A stretch of DNA of 40,406 nt from a virus (IMGVR_UViG_3300030419_000962:1-40406), one strand, 5' to 3'. Numbered from the stretch's first letter, positions 32,469 to 38,458 are shown. Notes: generated from the letters alone by a model not told the origin. Translations and numbers: made by a program.

Positions 32469-33223
32469 AAACTAACTTCCATCTTAGATAGAAGATACTC
32501 TTTCACAAATCCTGATCGAACTATATCCTCAATTCCAAATTCAATAAGATCAACTGATGGCATAATGCGAAGGATCCTCATAAAATCACTCACACCATTT
32601 CTCTCATTAGTCTTAATCAAATCTGACTGAGTAGCATCACCACAAAACATAATCTTAGAATCTTGTCCTACTCTTGTTATTATACTATCAAGTTCATGAA
32701 AATTCAAGTTCTGATATTCATCAACTAAAACAATTGCTTTATCTAAAGTTGTTCCTCTAATAAATGATGTACTCCAAAAAGAAATAGTTCCTTGAGTCTT
32801 AAGATTACCATAAAGCATCTCAAAATCTGCTTCAGTGGGCATCTCAAACATAAACTTGACCATATTTTTATATGGTATCTGATATAATGAAGACTTATCT
32901 TCATGATCCCCAGGAAGGAAACCAATCTCTCTTGTAGAAACAAGTGACCTTACAATATAAATCTTCTCATAAGGAGTCTTCTCATCCAAGACATCTTTTA
33001 ATGCATTATAGAGAGTGATAAAGGTCTTACCAGTTCCTGCACACCCATATGCTACAAGATTTTTATTGTCATTATAAGAATCAAAAAGTATTTGTTGATT
33101 GGCAGTGAGGGGTGTTATCTCCCTCATTAATTCGGTATTGATAGGTTTTTTTCTTTTCATCTGCTTAGCTGACATTCCATAAGGAATAATTGTTTTTGAT
33201 CTTTGTCTTGTTTTAGTTGGCAT
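32465..33223 (-). CDS. phoH: PhoH-like P-loop ATPase, 252 aa
   Basis: Walker A is GCAGTGKT (residues 60-67), preceded by LTANQQILFDSYNDNKNLVA, the usual PhoH lead. Walker B is AIVLVDEYQNL with Asp168-Glu169, and CGDATQSD follows as the third motif. PhoH proteins are phosphate-starvation-linked ATPases related to helicase cores and are found in nearly all marine T4-like phages; the biochemical role in infection is unclear. The nuclease gene overlaps its stop by four bases. No phosphate box was recognised upstream. Confidence 0.92.
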   Translation of the reverse strand: MPTKTRQRSKTIIPYGMSAKQMKRKKPINTELMREITPLTANQQILFDSYNDNKNLVAYGCAGTGKTFITLYNALKDVLDEKTPYEKIYIVRSLVSTREIGFLPGDHEDKSSLYQIPYKNMVKFMFEMPTEADFEMLYGNLKTQGTISFWSTSFIRGTTLDKAIVLVDEYQNLNFHELDSIITRVGQDSKIMFCGDATQSDLIKTNERNGVSDFMRILRIMPSVDLIEFGIEDIVRSGFVKEYLLSKMEVSL

Positions 33224-33230
33224 ATGAAAA

Positions 33231-33473
33231 TTAAATTGGTTTTACTGTAGCTCCAGGTGCTTTAGATGCTTTATAAAGAACATCATTCCATCCAGGGTGA
33301 GACTTCTTTAATTTATCTTGAAAATCTCCAACCTCTCCAACTCCGGCTACTCCAGCTGACCAATCCTTGTCCCACTCTGGATTTTCTTTTCTCCATTCAT
33401 CATAAGCTTTCATTGTCATAGAAAGTTCTTTCTTCTCTTTAGTCTTGAGATTAATAACGGGATAAGTAGGCAT
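33231..33473 (-). CDS. Conserved-type small phage protein upstream of phoH, 80 aa
   Basis: Starts MPTYPVINLKTKEKKELSMT, then MKAYDEWRKENPEWDKDWSA, and ends SHPGWNDVLYKASKAPGATV. The opening MPTYPVxNLKTxExKELSMTM resembles FmdB-like zinc-ribbon proteins, but the cysteines of the ribbon are absent. The middle is glycine-rich (AGVAGVGEVGDF), the end basic. A perfect TATAAATA late promoter lies 25 bases upstream, so this gene, with phoH and the genes downstream, can be expressed late. Function unknown. Confidence 0.7.
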   Translation of the reverse strand: MPTYPVINLKTKEKKELSMTMKAYDEWRKENPEWDKDWSAGVAGVGEVGDFQDKLKKSHPGWNDVLYKASKAPGATVKPI

Positions 33474-33497
33474 ACAATTTCTAATAATCTGTAGGAA

Positions 33498-33505
33498 TAT
33501 TTATA
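33498..33505 (-). promoter_or_regulatory. Late promoter TATAAATA
   Basis: Perfect T4-type late -10 element on the minus strand, in the 39-base gap between thyX and the 80-aa gene, 25 bases before the latter's ATG. Confidence 0.65.
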
Positions 33506-33512
33506 TACACAC

Positions 33513-34148
33513 TTACCATTCTAAAGATTCTGCTACTGTAGGAAATTCTTTCACAAAAATATCCTTACATGCATTTGCAATATCCATATGTTCTTTCTGA
33601 GTTCCATGACCACTACGCAACTCAATATAATGAATCCAAGAACGAATAGATCCTGTCATATACAATCTAGTAGGAGTAGCAAGAGGTAAAACAAACCTTG
33701 CACATTCTTTTGCGACTCCACATTCAAGCATCTGATTGTATAAAGCAAAAGAAGAACCAAACAAAGTTTTCATTTGCCTATTCAATTTCTCTACCAACTC
33801 AGGATCCAAATCATCAATAGAATTCTGACGATTCTTTTTATCCTGTCTACGCAACTCAGGCAATTGAACTGTTTCTAAAAGTTTGGTATCAGCGTACCTT
33901 TGAGAGAACTCTTGATAAGTAAAGCTTCTGTGCCTTAATATTTGAGCAGCAATACCCCTTGTAGTATTAATCTCCAAAGTCATGTGTGCTTGCTCAAAGA
34001 CACTCCAATGACCATGTTGAATACAGTATCTTAATAGACCAGCAAACTTCTCATTCTCCTGGTTCTGAGGGTTACTAACGCGAGCAACATATGCTATGTG
34101 TTTCTCCGCATCAGGAGTAACACTTACTAATTTAACTTCTGGTGTCAT
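33513..34148 (-). CDS. thyX: Flavin-dependent thymidylate synthase ThyX, 211 aa
   Basis: The ThyX motif RHRX7S is present at residues 72-82 (RHRSFTYQEFS), followed by QRYAD. The C-terminal region has the dUMP/FAD-site pattern AKECARFVLPLATPTRLYMT followed by GSIRSWIHYIELRSGHGTQK. ThyX methylates dUMP to dTMP using methylene-tetrahydrofolate, FAD and NADPH. Length is in the family's normal range. In cyanophages it supports dTTP supply for DNA synthesis. The 56-aa gene precedes it by two bases, and both would be read from the sigma70-type promoter at 34342-34369. Confidence 0.95.
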   Translation of the reverse strand: MTPEVKLVSVTPDAEKHIAYVARVSNPQNQENEKFAGLLRYCIQHGHWSVFEQAHMTLEINTTRGIAAQILRHRSFTYQEFSQRYADTKLLETVQLPELRRQDKKNRQNSIDDLDPELVEKLNRQMKTLFGSSFALYNQMLECGVAKECARFVLPLATPTRLYMTGSIRSWIHYIELRSGHGTQKEHMDIANACKDIFVKEFPTVAESLEW

Positions 34149-34150
34149 AT

Positions 34151-34321
34151 CTAATCAGGGTATCCATCATCATCATCCCACTCTTCATCATAATCAGTAG
34201 GAGGTGCAGAGAATCTCTCAGAAGGTTTATATGCATCTATATCAGAATAAACTTCAACTTCCAATGCATCCACCAACTGCTTAAGATTTCTCACAATTAA
34301 TTTTAATCGTTCTCTTTCCAT
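34151..34321 (-). CDS. Hypothetical acidic protein preceding thyX, 56 aa
   Basis: ATG at 34321 gives MERERLKLIVRNLKQLVDAL, a basic amphipathic helix. It then runs EVEVYSDIDAYKPSERFSAP into a very acidic tail (DYDEEWDDDDGYPD). The gap to thyX is two bases. A sigma70-like -10 lies 21-26 bases upstream. The helix-plus-acidic-tail layout is seen in small regulatory or scaffolding proteins, but no family is recognised. Confidence 0.65.
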   Translation of the reverse strand: MERERLKLIVRNLKQLVDALEVEVYSDIDAYKPSERFSAPPTDYDEEWDDDDGYPD

Positions 34322-34341
34322 GTGACAATGGCTTTCATATA

Positions 34342-34369
34342 ATTATAAGCGAAAAAAAGAAGGGGTCAA
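34342..34369 (-). promoter_or_regulatory. Sigma70-type promoter overlapping a terminator
   Basis: Minus strand: -35 TTGACC (34364-34369), 16-base spacer, -10 TATAAT (34342-34347). The -35 is in the loop and right arm of the terminator hairpin, and the terminator's T-run is the spacer. It would drive the 56-aa gene and thyX. Confidence 0.6.
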
Positions 34370-34376
34370 GCCCCTC
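34352..34376 (-). terminator. Intrinsic terminator after the 42-aa DUF4278-like gene
   Basis: Minus strand: stem AGGGG / CCCCT (GC-rich, short loop of CTTGA), then TCTTTTTTT. It ends the transcript carrying the riboswitch-like leader and 42-aa ORF. Confidence 0.8.
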
Positions 34377-34401
34377 CTTTATGTCTTAGTCCAAGTAAGT
34401 T

Positions 34402-34530
34402 TCACCTTGCACACACAACTTTTGATTCTGTGTGCTTGATGCCTCTGTAAACGAGTTCAGAGACTTGCTTCTGACAAGATTTCTTGTCATCGGTGTTATA
34501 TGTAACACCACGATAAGTGACTTGTGCCAT
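34402..34530 (-). CDS. DUF4278-like small protein under nitrogen-type control, 42 aa
   Basis: ATG at 34530 gives MAQVTYRGVTYNTDDKKSCQ, then KQVSELVYRGIKHTESKVVC and AR. Two YRG units (TYRGVTY and VYRGIKH) are the hallmark of DUF4278, a small cyanobacterial family. As I recall, the PII-interacting regulator PirA of Synechocystis belongs to it. A good ribosome-binding site, CAGGAG (34541-34546), lies ten bases upstream. The leader holds two elements resembling the glutamine riboswitch, whose Downstream-peptide class precedes short ORFs in cyanobacteria. An NtcA-type promoter lies beyond. A role in modulating host nitrogen or arginine metabolism is an inference. Confidence 0.75.
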   Translation of the reverse strand: MAQVTYRGVTYNTDDKKSCQKQVSELVYRGIKHTESKVVCAR

Positions 34531-34566
34531 GGTTTTTACTCCTGAAGTAGTTGGATTTTTAGGCCC

Positions 34567-34604
34567 CGTTCCTTCAGTCGTTTGCGTCCCCGAAGGGATG
34601 AACG
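34567..34604 (-). ncRNA. Glutamine-riboswitch-like aptamer (Downstream-peptide / glnA class), second copy
   Basis: Minus-strand RNA: P1 arms CGTTC and GAACG enclose a TCCC-TTCG-GGGA hairpin, then the conserved-type CGCAAAC and CTGAAGGAACG. This order (P1, CCC/GGG stem, ACGxAA, CUGAAGGAACG) matches my recollection of the glnA and Downstream-peptide RNAs. It is 36 bases from the 42-aa ORF start. CTGAAG (34572-34577) can pair perfectly with CTTCAG (34542-34547), which overlaps the ribosome-binding site, suggesting a switch helix. Confidence 0.7.
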
Positions 34605-34607
34605 ATC

Positions 34608-34649
34608 CGTTCCGCGACTTACTTGCGTCCTCCTAATAGAGAATGAACG
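34608..34649 (-). ncRNA. Glutamine-riboswitch-like aptamer, first copy
   Basis: Minus-strand RNA: CGTTCA, a TTCTC-TATTAG-GAGGA hairpin, then CGCAAGTAAG and a closing GGAACG. It has the same layout as the element at 34567-34604, separated from it by three bases, so the two could act as a tandem sensor. Confidence 0.65.
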
Positions 34650-34672
34650 TATGGATATGCTAACATATCTAT

Positions 34673-34711
34673 ATTATATATGCAAGCAGAACTGTAACAC
34701 TTGATACAGTT
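34673..34711 (-). promoter_or_regulatory. NtcA-type promoter: GTA-N8-TAC box plus TATAAT
   Basis: Minus strand AACTGTA-N8-TACAGTT (34690-34711), a perfect 7-bp inverted repeat containing the NtcA consensus GTA-N8-TAC (34694-34707). A TATAAT (34673-34678) lies 15 bases after TAC, shorter than the usual ~22, so the exact -10 is uncertain. The leader begins just before the riboswitch-like elements. Confidence 0.65.
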
Positions 34712-34712
34712 A

Positions 34713-34886
34713 TTACATATCTTCAATTTTATATGGGCACATTATTCTTTCAGCAATACCTCTGGCATGATTATTATGACTGATTAACTTGTGCATCCAA
34801 ATTCTTTCGGTAAGAGTAACTGTCCTACCAAGTTTAATCCTGCAACAAATCTCTGTCAACCGTAACCTACTATCTTTAGAGAGCAT
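34713..34886 (-). CDS. Hypothetical basic protein downstream of purN, 57 aa
   Basis: ATG at 34886 (MLSKDSRLRLTEICCRIKLG) overlaps the purN stop region and the frame runs to TAA at 34715-34713. The product continues RTVTLTERIWMHKLISHNNH and ARGIAERIMCPYKIEDM. It is basic and helical, with no membrane segment. The stop is one base from the NtcA box of the next unit. I do not recognise a family; the overlap with purN and even amino acid composition support it as a real, translationally coupled gene. Confidence 0.7.
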   Translation of the reverse strand: MLSKDSRLRLTEICCRIKLGRTVTLTERIWMHKLISHNNHARGIAERIMCPYKIEDM

Positions 34887-35391
34887 TAATCACCAGTGGT
34901 AAAAGGTTATGTTCTGCCTGTTGGATTGCTCTCTGTAAAGATTCAACAGTATCTCCTGGCAGAATAGGAACTGTCTGCTGTTTAATAACAGTACCAGAAT
35001 CTAAATGTTCTGTTACCCAATGAACTGAGCAACCAGTCTCAGTATCACCACTCTTTAATGCCTGCTCTACAGCACCCAACCCCTTATACTTAGGTAACAA
35101 TGAAGGATGAAGATTGATAAGTCTCCCTGCAAATGCTTCACAGAACTTCTTAGAGACTATCCTCATCCATCCTGCCATCACCACTAGGTCAACATTATAT
35201 GCATCAAAGAGTGCAATAATCTCGTCTTCATCTTTTGTATAATGACAATTTATATCTAATCTCTCTGCTCTCTTCTTTGCCTTTGCTTTCTTTTTATTAT
35301 AAACCATGAGCACTACTTCATGGTCTGGACAAGAATGGACTATGTTCTCAAAGTTGCTACCATTACCGGAGCACATAATACCAAGTCTCAT
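34876..35391 (-). CDS. purN: Phosphoribosylglycinamide formyltransferase PurN, 171 aa
   Basis: The N-terminal GAR-binding loop is CSGNGSNFENI (residues 7-17). The catalytic triad is complete: Asn93 and His95 in LINLHPSLLPKYKG and Asp131 in TEHLDSGTVI. PurN transfers a formyl group from 10-formyl-tetrahydrofolate in purine synthesis. At 171 residues it is a little shorter than bacterial enzymes (about 200). It supplies purines for phage DNA replication. The gene starts four bases inside the upstream 106-aa gene and overlaps the 57-aa gene downstream. Confidence 0.92.
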   Translation of the reverse strand: MRLGIMCSGNGSNFENIVHSCPDHEVVLMVYNKKKAKAKKRAERLDINCHYTKDEDEIIALFDAYNVDLVVMAGWMRIVSKKFCEAFAGRLINLHPSLLPKYKGLGAVEQALKSGDTETGCSVHWVTEHLDSGTVIKQQTVPILPGDTVESLQRAIQQAEHNLLPLVINAL

Positions 35392-35708
35392 TTAATACTC
35401 CAATCCTCATAAGGTGGTTCTTCTTCACCAACATAATGCTTAAAGTGTTCTGTGTCAAAGTATGAGGGAGGTAATGTTCCCAATTCATCATATGGTCCTT
35501 CCCATCTCCTCTTATACTCCCGTTCATCTAACACCTCATTGATAAGGATCTTAAGTTCCTTAACCATCATCTTAGTAAGAAGTCTCTGAGGAGTAACCGT
35601 AGCAGGCTTATGTTCTACCGGGTTTAACTTTGCCTTAGCAGCCTCTTCCGCACTCATCTTTGGGCTTAGTCCTTGAGTATCGATATAATCAATAGGAGGT
35701 TTAGTCAT
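35388..35708 (-). CDS. Hypothetical protein, 106 aa
   Basis: Begins MTKPPIDYIDTQGLSPKMSA with an extended proline-rich lead, followed by a basic helix (QRLLTKMMVKELKILINEVL, DEREYKRRWEG). The C-terminus is aromatic and acidic (YFDTEHFKHYVGEEEPPYED). There is no signal peptide or membrane segment. It overlaps both neighbours by four bases, as part of a tight series 35388-36785 of coupled small genes leading to purN. Function unknown. Confidence 0.7.
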   Translation of the reverse strand: MTKPPIDYIDTQGLSPKMSAEEAAKAKLNPVEHKPATVTPQRLLTKMMVKELKILINEVLDEREYKRRWEGPYDELGTLPPSYFDTEHFKHYVGEEEPPYEDWSIK

Positions 35709-35923
35709 TCAATAGCCTCAGAATCAATTCCATACTTTTCAATCAATTTATCTACCTTGGTTTTCTTTCCAGAAAGTTTAGCCGCTTGATAAAGACCAGA
35801 CCTCTGAAATTTCTTTAGTCTCTTATACTCCTTAATAATTTTACCCACCTCATCTACATTAAGGTTGAGATTAAACTCATCATCTTCTTCTTTTCTTACA
35901 AATCCTTTAAAACCTTCACTCAT
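35705..35923 (-). CDS. Hypothetical protein, 72 aa
   Basis: Starts MSEGFKGFVRKEEDDEFNLN and then carries a basic helical segment (DEVGKIIKEYKRLKKFQRSG, LYQAAKLSGKKTKVDKLIEK). The first third is acidic and the rest strongly basic, so nucleic-acid binding is conceivable. No motif supports a specific function. The frame overlaps the neighbouring genes by four bases on each side. Confidence 0.7.
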   Translation of the reverse strand: MSEGFKGFVRKEEDDEFNLNLNVDEVGKIIKEYKRLKKFQRSGLYQAAKLSGKKTKVDKLIEKYGIDSEAIE

Positions 35924-36279
35924 TTTCTTCTCTTCTTTTTAGGTGGTGCTTTATATCCCCATTGGCTAGGACTTATTGTACCATGACCATAATCAATCTT
36001 CTTTACATTACCATACTTATCATAATAAAAATCAAAAATATTCACCTGCTTATTAGAACGAGTCACATCTAAACATATTTCACCATCAACTTCATAGGTA
36101 ATATTAAAAGCATCTGTGGGAAAAGACTTGTCATTAGATTTATCCCATGTGGTTTTTTCTAAAAGAATTTCACAAGAATAATCTGAGGGATCAAGTTTAG
36201 ATGCTTCTTCTTTTTTCTTTTCTTCAGCCACTGCAGCTGCTCCTCTACTTATTTCTTTTCCCCCAACATTCACAGTCAT
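35920..36279 (-). CDS. Hypothetical protein with basic tail, 119 aa
   Basis: ATG at 36279 (MTVNVGGKEISRGAAAVAEE) is preferred: GGAGG lies six bases upstream and it overlaps the previous stop as ATGA; a longer version would need GTG at 36294. A lysine/glutamate helix is followed by a beta-rich domain (DYSCEILLEKTTWDKSNDKS, FNITYEVDGEICLDVTRSNK, VNIFDFYYDKYGNVKKIDYG). It ends in a very basic tail (APPKKKRRK). It is probably a small DNA- or RNA-associated protein. Family not recognised. Confidence 0.7.
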   Translation of the reverse strand: MTVNVGGKEISRGAAAVAEEKKKEEASKLDPSDYSCEILLEKTTWDKSNDKSFPTDAFNITYEVDGEICLDVTRSNKQVNIFDFYYDKYGNVKKIDYGHGTISPSQWGYKAPPKKKRRK

Positions 36280-36785
36280 CCTCGACCTCCCCACTTAATG
36301 TCAGGAAATGCTTCAGCAACTATCTCATAAGTAACTTTATACTTGGTTCCTAACTTCTTATCTTTCGTAAGAATAACAATCTCTGCTTCAGCAGGATGAA
36401 GACCCTCAAGCATTTGAATGAACATTGTCTCTCGACGAATACCATTCAATGAATCATTTCCACCCTTCACAAAATGATAAAGATTCTTAGCCTCTCTACG
36501 AAGAGAAGTATGATCTGTTCCCTCTGGAACATCATTAGGTTTAAAAGGAACTGGTCCTTCAGGAATCAATGAAATAACTGTGTCATCAAAATTCCAAATA
36601 AGAATAGAAACAAGAGCAGGATTTCTATACTCTTTTAAAGCTTCTACCTTTGATACTCGTGATCTTTGCTTACTTACATAATCAAGAATCTCATGAACAA
36701 ATGGATTAGGAGGAAGTTCTACCTTCTTAGAAGTCTTTGCCACGACTGTCCTACTCTTCCTCTGAGTCGTCTTCTGTTGTGTCAT
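36276..36785 (-). CDS. Conserved-type phage protein, 169 aa
   Basis: ATG at 36785 (MTQQKTTQRKSRTVVAKTSK) is chosen because the longer frame starts with TTG at 36797. After a basic lead comes a conserved-looking domain: EILDYVSKQRSRVSKVEALK, ALVSILIWNFDDTVISLIPE, GPVPFKPNDVPEGTDHTSLR, then FVKGGNDSLNGIRRETMFIQ and MLEGLHPAEAEIVILTKDKK. This protein type is found in T4-like cyanophages without a known function. It partly overlaps the membrane-protein gene upstream. Expression with purN and the small genes downstream is likely. Confidence 0.75.
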   Translation of the reverse strand: MTQQKTTQRKSRTVVAKTSKKVELPPNPFVHEILDYVSKQRSRVSKVEALKEYRNPALVSILIWNFDDTVISLIPEGPVPFKPNDVPEGTDHTSLRREAKNLYHFVKGGNDSLNGIRRETMFIQMLEGLHPAEAEIVILTKDKKLGTKYKVTYEIVAEAFPDIKWGGRG

Positions 36786-36987
36786 AATTGTTTTCAAATC
36801 GAACTGCTACAATTTCATCAGGAACTAGTTGCCCATTTTCATCAAACATCTCTGGATGAGTATATACAAACTGTGGTGTTGTTTCATAAGAGTGCTGTCT
36901 TGCTAGCCATCCTATCATACCTCCAACTAATAATGCAAGTAATGAAACTACCGTCGTTAAAGTTAAAGTTACTATGGTCATTTCCAT
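36751..36987 (-). CDS. Single-span membrane protein, 78 aa
   Basis: Residues 3-28 form a transmembrane helix (TIVTLTLTTVVSLLALLVGG followed by MIGWLA), then RQHSYETTPQFVYTHPEMFD and a strongly acidic tail ending EDDSEEE. A short N-terminus and positive residues after the helix suggest an outside-in anchor with the acidic tail in the cytoplasm. A strong GGAGG ribosome-binding site lies eight bases before the ATG. Its 3' end overlaps the 169-aa gene by 35 bases. Function unknown. Confidence 0.75.
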   Translation of the reverse strand: MEMTIVTLTLTTVVSLLALLVGGMIGWLARQHSYETTPQFVYTHPEMFDENGQLVPDEIVAVRFENNYDTTEDDSEEE

Positions 36988-37004
36988 GATGCGCCTCCAG
37001 AGTG

Positions 37005-37211
37005 TTATGTTTTTCTAATGTCCAGGTAAACATTTAAATGAAAAACAATTTCTCTATTCCAAAAAGAAATCAACTTTCCAAACTTTACCTGAAAGGTTTT
37101 AGGCTTGTCGGGTTTCTTCCTCCTATTACGCAACAACAATTCCACACCCCGATTGATTTCGGGTTTGTCATTATTTAGAATCCTTTTTTCGTCTTCCTCT
37201 TTTTCTGTCAC
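37005..37211 (-). CDS. Hypothetical basic protein starting at GTG, 68 aa
   Basis: GTG at 37211 is chosen over an ATG at 37229 because GGAGG (37219-37223) sits seven bases before it, whereas it would lie inside the longer version. The product after the start is TEKEEDEKRILNNDKPEINR, then GVELLLRNRRKKPDKPKTFQ and VKFGKLISFWNREIVFHLNV. It begins acidic, becomes strongly basic and ends with beta-like hydrophobic strands. It overlaps the 117-aa gene by 41 bases. No family is recognised and the deep overlap keeps confidence moderate. Confidence 0.5.
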   Translation of the reverse strand: MTEKEEDEKRILNNDKPEINRGVELLLRNRRKKPDKPKTFQVKFGKLISFWNREIVFHLNVYLDIRKT

Positions 37212-37524
37212 TACTATACCTCCACGCATCTTGAAGAATGCTATACAAATAATCTTTTAGCTTTCTTGCCTGAGGCTTAGGAATATGGTGATATGCCTCA
37301 CGCAATTGTTTGTGATCAGAATCTTGACCTCCTTTAATATATTCTTCTAGTTGCAACACCAGATCAGAGAGTTCAGCAGCAGTAGAACTCTCAATAAATT
37401 CATCTACTTCCCACTTTTTAGTCTTACGATCCTTTAAAAAATCATAAAACCTAAGTTGCATGTTTCCTTTTGTAAAAGCATAATCTATGGCATGTTCAAT
37501 CATATCATATACTTCGGGATCCAT
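37171..37524 (-). CDS. Hypothetical helical protein, 117 aa
   Basis: Starts MDPEVYDMIEHAIDYAFTKG and is helical throughout: MQLRFYDFLKDRKTKKWEVD, EFIESSTAAELSDLVLQLEE, YIKGGQDSDHKQLREAYHHI, PKPQARKLKDYLYSILQDAW. The C-terminus is arginine/lysine-rich (RYSSDRKRGRRKKDSK). Nucleic-acid binding is possible from charge alone. The ATG abuts the stop of the glutaredoxin gene. It is likely co-expressed with talC and glutaredoxin. Confidence 0.7.
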   Translation of the reverse strand: MDPEVYDMIEHAIDYAFTKGNMQLRFYDFLKDRKTKKWEVDEFIESSTAAELSDLVLQLEEYIKGGQDSDHKQLREAYHHIPKPQARKLKDYLYSILQDAWRYSSDRKRGRRKKDSK

Positions 37525-37761
37525 TTAAACTAAATCATTTTCTGTGAGATATTTAACAGTTTCAGTACATCCACCAAGATTAGTTCCATCTCTTACCACT
37601 TGAGGAAAGGTAGAACCTTGGCCGAACTGACCGTAAAAACTATCTCTATCAAAATCTCTATCCAATTTATACTCCACATACCTGAGTTCTGCTAACTGCA
37701 AAACTTGTATAATCTTGGTGCAATAAGGGCAACCATCTCTAGAATAAACGGTGAAATTCAT
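37525..37761 (-). CDS. Glutaredoxin, 78 aa
   Basis: The redox motif CPYC is at residues 11-14 after a FTVYSRDG strand. The cis-proline region STFPQVVRDGTNLGGCTETV follows, where the TFPQV and GG-x-T/E-T glutathione-binding residues are conserved. Length matches compact phage glutaredoxins. These reduce ribonucleotide reductase or other disulfides; T4-like phages usually keep one beside nucleotide metabolism genes, often named nrdC. A late-type motif lies 16-22 bases upstream, within the end of talC. Confidence 0.9.
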   Translation of the reverse strand: MNFTVYSRDGCPYCTKIIQVLQLAELRYVEYKLDRDFDRDSFYGQFGQGSTFPQVVRDGTNLGGCTETVKYLTENDLV

Positions 37762-37775
37762 GTGACAGAAAAATT

Positions 37776-38429
37776 TTATTTAGTGGTAGTAGATACTTCA
37801 GCCCAGTCTTTGTCAAACAATTCTAACCCTTTATCAGTAAGAACATGATTATACATCTTGTCAAACACTGATGGTGGCATAGTAACAATCTGAGCACCCA
37901 AGGCAAAAGATTCAGAAACTGCTTTAACTCCACGAATAGAAGCAGAAAGAATCTCTGTCTTAACCCATTGAGTCTGGAAGATCGCAGAGATATCTTTAAT
38001 AGTATCTAAACCATTGATTGAATTGTCGTCAAGTCTACCCACAAAAGGTGAAACATATGCAGCACCTGCCTTAGCAGCAAGGATTGCCTGTGCTGCATCA
38101 AAGATCAATGTGACATTAACCCTAATACCCTCCTTTGAAAGGATCCTACAAGCAGCTAAACCCCCTCTAGTGCAAGGAACTTTAATGGTAGTAATGTCAC
38201 CAAACTTTTCCTTCAGTCTACGACCTTCGGCGACCATCTCTTCACCAGTTCCAACAACTTCCATACTGACATCTGGCACGCCAATTTCTTTAATCTCTTG
38301 ATAAACTTCTTCAGGATCTCTACCACTCTTCCTAATGAGAGTAGGGTTAGTAGTTAATCCATCGATTAAACCAGTAGCAAAACCCTTACGGATTAACTCT
38401 GTTTCAGCAGTATCTAAAAATATTCTCAT
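37776..38429 (-). CDS. talC: Transaldolase TalC, FSA-like short type, 217 aa
   Basis: Opens MRIFLDTAETELIRKGFATG followed by LIDGLTTNPTLI, the short transaldolase / fructose-6-phosphate aldolase signature. The Schiff-base lysine is Lys83 in TTIKVPCT, and the phosphate-site stretch AGAAYVSPFVGRLDDN follows. Cyanophage TalC diverts carbon into the pentose phosphate pathway, giving NADPH and ribose for nucleotide synthesis. The start codon immediately follows the T-run of the psbA terminator, with no visible ribosome-binding site. Base composition looks less AT-rich than surrounding phage genes. Confidence 0.95.
   Translation of the reverse strand: MRIFLDTAETELIRKGFATGLIDGLTTNPTLIRKSGRDPEEVYQEIKEIGVPDVSMEVVGTGEEMVAEGRRLKEKFGDITTIKVPCTRGGLAACRILSKEGIRVNVTLIFDAAQAILAAKAGAAYVSPFVGRLDDNSINGLDTIKDISAIFQTQWVKTEILSASIRGVKAVSESFALGAQIVTMPPSVFDKMYNHVLTDKGLELFDKDWAEVSTTTK
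37777..37783 (-). promoter_or_regulatory. Late-promoter motif CTAAATA
   Basis: CTAAATAAAAT on the minus strand overlaps the talC stop codon and lies 16 bases before the glutaredoxin start. The position parallels the other late motifs. Confidence 0.35.
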
Positions 38430-38458
38430 AAAAAAATGGGGATCGTTTGACCCCCATT
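38430..38458 (-). terminator. Intrinsic terminator between psbA and talC
   Basis: Minus strand: arms AATGGGG (38452-38458) and CCCCATT (38435-38441), then a T-run that runs into the talC start codon. It should end most psbA transcripts. Confidence 0.8.
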
